Origin: Clostridium sp. UBA4746
GTDB lineage: Bacteria > Bacillota > Clostridia > Clostridiales > Clostridiaceae
Reading direction: 5' to 3'
Assembly (NCBI GenBank): GCA_002403785.1
Contig: DHIM01000382.1
Location: forward strand, 1 to 8,970
Length of the DNA: 8,970 nucleotides
In this document: piece after piece, positions 4,884 to 8,970 of the stretch
How the letters are laid out: every line of letters begins with the position of its first letter
Position numbering within the stretch: position 1 is the stretch's first letter
Made by a program: the position numbers and the translations under genes
Notes under the pieces: model-generated
The model's input: the letters and a program-made list of their open reading frames with translations, nothing else
What the model was told of the DNA's origin: nothing
Databases searched by the model: none

Positions 4884-7181
4884 ATGCAATTAGATAATAT
4901 AGTAAATGAGATTATTACTGCAGCTTATAATGAAGCTCAAATGTCAAATCATGAATATTTTACGCCAGAACATATTCTATACGCATCTCTATTTTTTGAA
5001 GAGGGAATTGAGATCGTAGAAAATAGTGGTGGTAATGTTAAAAGACTTAAAAACCAAATTAATAAATTTTTAAAAGAAAATATAGAGATTGTAGAAGATA
5101 CAGAGCCAATTCAAACCGTTGGAATTCAAACCATTTTATCGACGGCTGCAGATCATGTTATGCTCTCGGGCAAAGATTTAGTTATGATAGGTGATGTGAT
5201 TGTGGCTATGTACGATGATGAGGAGAGCTTTGCTTCCTATTTTCTAAGAGATCAGCAAATTAAGAGGAGAGATCTTCTTAATTATATAGCTCATGGTATT
5301 TCTGTTGTAGATACGTTTGATTTTTCTGGACCAACAAACCACGCGGGAGAAGATCCGGTAAGCTTTACGGAAAATGAAGATGATATAGAATACACCTACG
5401 ATGAGGGAATTAACAACCCTAATGAAAAAGAAAACTTTCTAAGCAATTTTACTGTGGAGTTAACAGAAAAAGCGAGCGCGGGAGAGATGGATCCTTTTAT
5501 TGGGAGACAAGATATTTTGGTAAGAACACTACAGGTATTATGTAGGAGGCTTAAAAATAATCCGGTACATGTAGGGGAGCCTGGGGTAGGTAAAACTGCT
5601 ATAACTGAGGGGCTTGCACAATTAATTGTGGAAAATAAAGTACCTAAGTTACTTCAAGGTAGTAAAATATATTATTTGGATATGGGTGCACTTCTTGCAG
5701 GTACAAAGTATAGAGGAGATTTTGAAGAACGTATTAAAAAAGTGTTAAGTGAAATTAGTAAAGAGGATAAACCTATAGTGTATATAGATGAAATTCATAC
5801 TATAGTTGGAGCAGGTGCGGTTTCTGGTGGATCTATGGACGCTTCGAATATCTTAAAACCTTTTCTTGCAGATGGTAAGGTAAGATTTATTGGATCAACT
5901 ACTTATGATGAATATAAGAAGCATTTTGAAAAAGACAGTGCCTTGGCTAGAAGGTTTCAGAAAATAGAAGTGCCAGAGCCTTCCATTGAGGATACCTATG
6001 ATATACTTATGGGATTAAAGGATAGATATGAAGATTATCATAAGGTAATATACGAAGAAAAGGCTTTAAGAACAGCAGTAGAATTATCTAGCAAGTATAT
6101 TAAGGAGAGATTTCTTCCAGATAAAGCTATAGATATTATGGATGAAGCAGGTGCTTATGCTAGACTTAACGCTGGGGATAATGAAGAAGTTATTGTTATT
6201 ACGGTAGGTGCAATGGAAAAAATAGTGGCTGCTATAGCAAAAATTCCAGAACAAAGTGTATCAAATAATGAAGCTGTTACATTAAAAAATCTAGATTCCA
6301 ATTTGAAAAAACAAGTTTTTGGACAAAGTACAGCTATAGACACTTTAGTAAGAGCGATAAAAAGATCTAGGGCAGGCTTTAATGAAGAAGATAAGCCAAT
6401 AGCATCTCTTCTTTTTGTGGGTCCTACTGGAGTTGGAAAGACAGAAATAAGCAAGCAATTGTCGATTAGCTTAGCTATTCCTCTCATTAGATTTGATATG
6501 AGTGAATTCCAGGAGAAACATACAGTCGCAAGGCTTATAGGCGCACCACCAGGATATGTGGGGTATGAAGAGGGTGGACTATTAATTGAGACCATTAAAA
6601 AAAATCCGTATTGTGTGTTACTTCTAGATGAGATAGAAAAAGCTCACACTGATATATTTAATGTGTTACTACAGGTTATGGACTATGCAACTTTGACAGA
6701 TAATACTGGTAAAAAAGCAGATTTCAGAAATGTAATTTTAATAATGACCTCAAATGCAGGAGCAAGAGAGGCTAGCAAACACATAATCGGGTTTGGAGAC
6801 AGAATAGGGTCAGGGGAAGCAATATCCAAAGAAGTGGAACGAGTATTCTCTCCTGAATTTAGGAATAGATTGGATAATATAATTTCATTTAATAAAATTG
6901 ACGAAGTGATGGCTCTTGAGATAGCTAAGAAAGCAATGAAACAATTTGAGAAAAAACTTCTAACTAAAAATATAAAATTAAAGGTTACAGAAAACTTATA
7001 TGTTTGGTTAAGTAAAAAAGGATTTTCAGAAGCTTACGGCGCTCGAGAGATCAACAGAGTAGTACAACAAGAAATAAAGACTTATTTTGTAGATGAAGTG
7101 TTATTTGGAGAACTTTGCGCAGGTGGTAGTGCAACAATTGATATTGTTGATGGTAAACTTAAAATTATTAAAGGAAAGTAA
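4884..7181 (+). CDS. clpA: ClpA, AAA+ unfoldase of the ClpAP protease
   Basis: ClpA hexamers unfold substrates and feed them into ClpP; substrates include those delivered by ClpS. At 765 residues it is close to E. coli ClpA (758). Order: Clp N-domain (about 1-140), an acidic linker (about 145-185), AAA+ D1 with Walker A at 231-238 (GEPGVGKT), Walker B Asp302-Glu303 and arginines 356-357, then AAA+ D2 with Walker A at 513-520 (GPTGVGKT), Walker B Asp582-Glu583, an IGF ClpP-docking loop at 635-637, FRNRLD at 659-664 and sensor-2 GAR at 719-721. D1 passes straight to D2 with no coiled-coil middle domain, which separates it from ClpC and ClpB. AGAGGAG at 4872-4878 inside the clpS end serves its ATG. 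clpP is not in the window. All catalytic elements look intact. Confidence 0.96.
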   Translation: MQLDNIVNEIITAAYNEAQMSNHEYFTPEHILYASLFFEEGIEIVENSGGNVKRLKNQINKFLKENIEIVEDTEPIQTVGIQTILSTAADHVMLSGKDLVMIGDVIVAMYDDEESFASYFLRDQQIKRRDLLNYIAHGISVVDTFDFSGPTNHAGEDPVSFTENEDDIEYTYDEGINNPNEKENFLSNFTVELTEKASAGEMDPFIGRQDILVRTLQVLCRRLKNNPVHVGEPGVGKTAITEGLAQLIVENKVPKLLQGSKIYYLDMGALLAGTKYRGDFEERIKKVLSEISKEDKPIVYIDEIHTIVGAGAVSGGSMDASNILKPFLADGKVRFIGSTTYDEYKKHFEKDSALARRFQKIEVPEPSIEDTYDILMGLKDRYEDYHKVIYEEKALRTAVELSSKYIKERFLPDKAIDIMDEAGAYARLNAGDNEEVIVITVGAMEKIVAAIAKIPEQSVSNNEAVTLKNLDSNLKKQVFGQSTAIDTLVRAIKRSRAGFNEEDKPIASLLFVGPTGVGKTEISKQLSISLAIPLIRFDMSEFQEKHTVARLIGAPPGYVGYEEGGLLIETIKKNPYCVLLLDEIEKAHTDIFNVLLQVMDYATLTDNTGKKADFRNVILIMTSNAGAREASKHIIGFGDRIGSGEAISKEVERVFSPEFRNRLDNIISFNKIDEVMALEIAKKAMKQFEKKLLTKNIKLKVTENLYVWLSKKGFSEAYGAREINRVVQQEIKTYFVDEVLFGELCAGGSATIDIVDGKLKIIKGK

Positions 7182-7182
7182 A

Positions 7183-7219
7183 AAAAGGATGTTGCTAATA
7201 AAAATAGCAACGTCCTTTT
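7183..7219. terminator. bidirectional terminator shared by clpA and motB
   Basis: Arms 7183-7197 and 7205-7219 pair over 15 positions (one T-G) around a 7-nt loop. A-runs on the left and T-runs on the right give a U-tract in either direction (TTTTATTT on plus, TTTTTTTA on minus). The hairpin starts 2 nt after the clpA stop codon and its right arm includes part of the motB stop codon (7218-7220), so it ends both convergent genes. Confidence 0.9.
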
Positions 7220-8039
7220 ATTTAATAACCTCTGTTTTTGAGAATAGGCTACTTAATATTATAATATCTACGGTTCTATTCTTAGCTTTTCCTGCTTGGG
7301 TACTATTAGATGCTACTGGTCTATTTTCTCCATAGGCCACTGCAGATATCCTTTTAGGATTAATCCCAGATTTTGAAATAAGTAATTCTGTAACATTAGT
7401 TGCGCGAATAGCAGAAAGCTGCCAGTTTGAGCTAAATTCATTATTGCTAATAGGTATACTATCTGTGTGCCCTTCTATTCTTATATAATTATTAACATTA
7501 TTTAGCATTTTACCTATGCTAATTAATTTTTTAGTTGATGTATTTATAACATTTGCTTTACCAATATCAAAGAGCAGTGTACTATTAAGACTTACCGCAA
7601 GCCCTCTTTCGTCTATTTTAGTGGATACACTACTACTTAGACCATTTTTTTTTAAATAGGTATCTACATTTTTTTTAATAGCTTCCATTTTGTTTTCTTC
7701 TAATGTCTTAGCTGATGCCGATGCCTTAGCCGCAGCTGCTGCCTTAGCCTCAGCTACGGCCTTAGAAACTGCAGTTGCATTATCAACTATTTTAATTTTA
7801 GAAGTTGTTGTACCACTTGAATCTAAAACACTTACACCCGATTGATCTCCAACAATAGATTTACCACTACCACCATCAAAAGCAGCATTAAGAGATTGTG
7901 ATAGTTGCTTGTATTTAGTAGCATTTACAGTGCTTGAGGCATACATAATAACAAAAAATATCATAAGTAAGGTTATTAAATCTGAATAAGTTAAAAGCCA
8001 TCGATCACCATTGGATTCTTTTTCTTCCTGCCTTTTCAT
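7218..8039 (-). CDS. motB: flagellar stator protein MotB
   Basis: MotB with MotA forms the ion-driven stator and anchors it to peptidoglycan. The short cytoplasmic N-terminus is followed by one membrane helix (about 14-35) that carries the ion-binding Asp20 in TYSDLITLL. A periplasmic-side linker follows, including a low-complexity Ala/Lys/Ser stretch at about 94-111, then an OmpA-like peptidoglycan-binding domain with GHTD at 190-193, NWQLSAIRA at 205-213, YGENRP at 236-241 and NRTVDI at 254-259. The 273-residue length is normal for Firmicutes. The start is set by GAAGGAG (complement of 8047-8053), 7 nt upstream and inside motA; the motA TAA and motB ATG share one base, indicating translational coupling. 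I cannot tell from the sequence whether H+ or Na+ drives it. The gene ends in the terminator shared with clpA. Confidence 0.96.
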   Translation of the reverse strand: MKRQEEKESNGDRWLLTYSDLITLLMIFFVIMYASSTVNATKYKQLSQSLNAAFDGGSGKSIVGDQSGVSVLDSSGTTTSKIKIVDNATAVSKAVAEAKAAAAAKASASAKTLEENKMEAIKKNVDTYLKKNGLSSSVSTKIDERGLAVSLNSTLLFDIGKANVINTSTKKLISIGKMLNNVNNYIRIEGHTDSIPISNNEFSSNWQLSAIRATNVTELLISKSGINPKRISAVAYGENRPVASNSTQAGKAKNRTVDIIILSSLFSKTEVIK

Positions 8040-8827
8040 TATTGTGCTCCTTCATTATTCATTTCATCAAATCTTTTTATTTGTTTCTTATCCAAGAACC
8101 CTTTTAACTTCTCTGCTAATATATTAGGATTTGCACCTTCTTGCATAAGAAGAACGGCTTCAATTATTAGTTGCTTCTCTTTGATTTCTTCATTATTTAA
8201 ATCTTTTAATCTTGATGCAATAGGAAGAAATATTAAATTTGCAGATCCAACACCATATAGAGTAGCTATAAATGCAACAGCAATTTTCTCTCCTAAAACA
8301 GATGGGTCAGCAAGGTTACTTAAAACTTGCACTAGACCCATAACCGTACCTATAACCCCCATGGTAGGTGCAAACCCACCAGCTGATTCAAAGATAGCAG
8401 CATTTTCTTTATGCCTATCATAGGTTGATTCAAGTTCAAACTCTAATATAGTTTTTACCATCTGGGGGTCTACGCCATCTACCACTAGTTGCAAACCTTT
8501 TTTCATAAAAGGGTCCAATTCATCAGTTATTTCGCCTTCTATGCTAAGCAAACCCTCTTTTCTAGTTTTAAAGGATAATTGTTTGAAATAGTTAACAATC
8601 TCTACCAAATCTTTTTCTTTAGCTGTAAACATGATTTTAAGCATTGTTGGAATGTTCTTTAACTTTTTAGGTGAGGATCCGAGTCCTACGGATCCAATAG
8701 TACCTCCGAACACGATGATAGCAGCACTGCCAGCTGCAAGCATAGCAGGACTTCCACCTTCTAAAATGAATGCACCTATCATTGAACCGAAACTTAATAC
8801 TAAAAATATAATTGAAAAAATATTCAT
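8039..8827 (-). CDS. motA: flagellar stator protein MotA
   Basis: MotA is the four-helix membrane subunit that, with MotB, conducts ions and pushes on FliG of the rotor. Membrane segments are visible at about 2-22, 29-48, 148-170 and 181-203, with a large cytoplasmic loop between the second and third. The loop carries the FliG-interacting charges Arg89 and Glu97 in TRKEGLLSIE. Conserved prolines lie at 154 (GGFAPTMGVIGT) and 202 (NLIFLP), matching the functionally important Pro173 and Pro222 of E. coli MotA. The 262 residues are typical of the Bacillus/Clostridium form, shorter than E. coli MotA (295). The start at 8827 has a perfect AGGAGG (complement of 8833-8838) upstream. The stop overlaps the motB start by one base. 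No chemotaxis or other flagellar gene is in the window. Confidence 0.97.
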   Translation of the reverse strand: MNIFSIIFLVLSFGSMIGAFILEGGSPAMLAAGSAAIIVFGGTIGSVGLGSSPKKLKNIPTMLKIMFTAKEKDLVEIVNYFKQLSFKTRKEGLLSIEGEITDELDPFMKKGLQLVVDGVDPQMVKTILEFELESTYDRHKENAAIFESAGGFAPTMGVIGTVMGLVQVLSNLADPSVLGEKIAVAFIATLYGVGSANLIFLPIASRLKDLNNEEIKEKQLIIEAVLLMQEGANPNILAEKLKGFLDKKQIKRFDEMNNEGAQ

Positions 8828-8856
8828 AAAATCCTCCTAATGTTGCAGTTCACATA

Positions 8857-8885
8857 ATACTAAATATAATATAATAACGTGTAAA
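8857..8885 (-). promoter_or_regulatory. motA: possible motA-motB promoter
   Basis: On the minus strand TTTACA (complement of 8880-8885) is followed after 17 bp by TAGTAT (complement of 8857-8862), a fair sigma-A promoter giving a leader of about 25 nt. An overlapping alternative is a TATTAT -10 within the AT-rich spacer. The -35 lies in a small palindrome (8879-8889, GTGT-AAA-ACAC). I see no match to the flagellar sigma-D consensus (TAAA, about 15 bp, GCCGATAT) in 8840-8970. Confidence 0.35.
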
Positions 8886-8970
8886 ACACTTTAATATTCT
8901 TAATAAATAAAAATAATATCATATAATAATATTCGAACAAAATTATTTTTTATTTAGTGTTTTAAATATT

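Noticed and set aside
6155..6595. 146-codon minus-strand reading frame inside clpA
   Set aside because: Lies entirely within the D2 region of clpA, with no start signals; a shadow of conserved coding sequence.
4884..7181. ClpC or ClpB identity for the AAA+ protein
   Set aside because: There is no coiled-coil middle domain between D1 and D2, and clpS is directly coupled upstream; this fits ClpA.
8883..8963. Inverted copies of AAAACACT (8883-8890) and AGTGTTTT (8956-8963) upstream of motA
   Set aside because: Eight bases in very AT-rich sequence, 65 bp apart and at the window edge; too weak to call.

Overview
The window is very AT-rich, has short intergenic gaps, strong AGGAGG-type ribosome binding sites and sigma-A-like promoters. 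It carries proline synthesis, ClpS/ClpA and flagellar stator genes of the kind found in motile Clostridia (Clostridium or a close relative). This is inferred from composition and gene content; no 16S or other taxonomic marker is present.

Left part (1-827): an unrecognised 137-residue protein is encoded on the minus strand (76-489). It is divergent from the proline operon. The 353-bp gap up to proB holds two striking inverted repeats: a 14-bp stem at 536-579 and a perfect 46-bp palindrome at 618-663. The palindrome overlaps the -35 of a good minus-strand promoter.

Proline operon (843-3645): proB (glutamate 5-kinase, short form without a PUA domain), proA (glutamate-5-semialdehyde dehydrogenase) and a NUDIX hydrolase lie head to tail and end at a clear intrinsic terminator. 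ProB and ProA turn glutamate into glutamate-5-semialdehyde, which cyclises to pyrroline-5-carboxylate. proC, the last step, is not in the window.

Middle (3646-4370): an unrecognised 126-residue soluble protein sits alone between its own near-consensus promoter and its own terminator. A 42-bp interrupted inverted repeat lies upstream of it.

Protein quality control (4564-7181): clpS and clpA are separated by 2 nt and clearly co-translated. ClpS carries the N-degron-binding residues. ClpA has two AAA+ modules, no middle domain and an IGF ClpP-docking loop, so the pair looks functional with a ClpP encoded elsewhere.

Right part (7218-8970): motA and motB, on the minus strand and overlapping by 1 nt, encode the flagellar stator. 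clpA and motB converge on one bidirectional hairpin terminator that occupies almost the whole 36-bp gap.

Most of the window is housekeeping. I do not see a clear new multi-gene system. The parts least explained by known families are the two unknown small genes and the intergenic palindromes.
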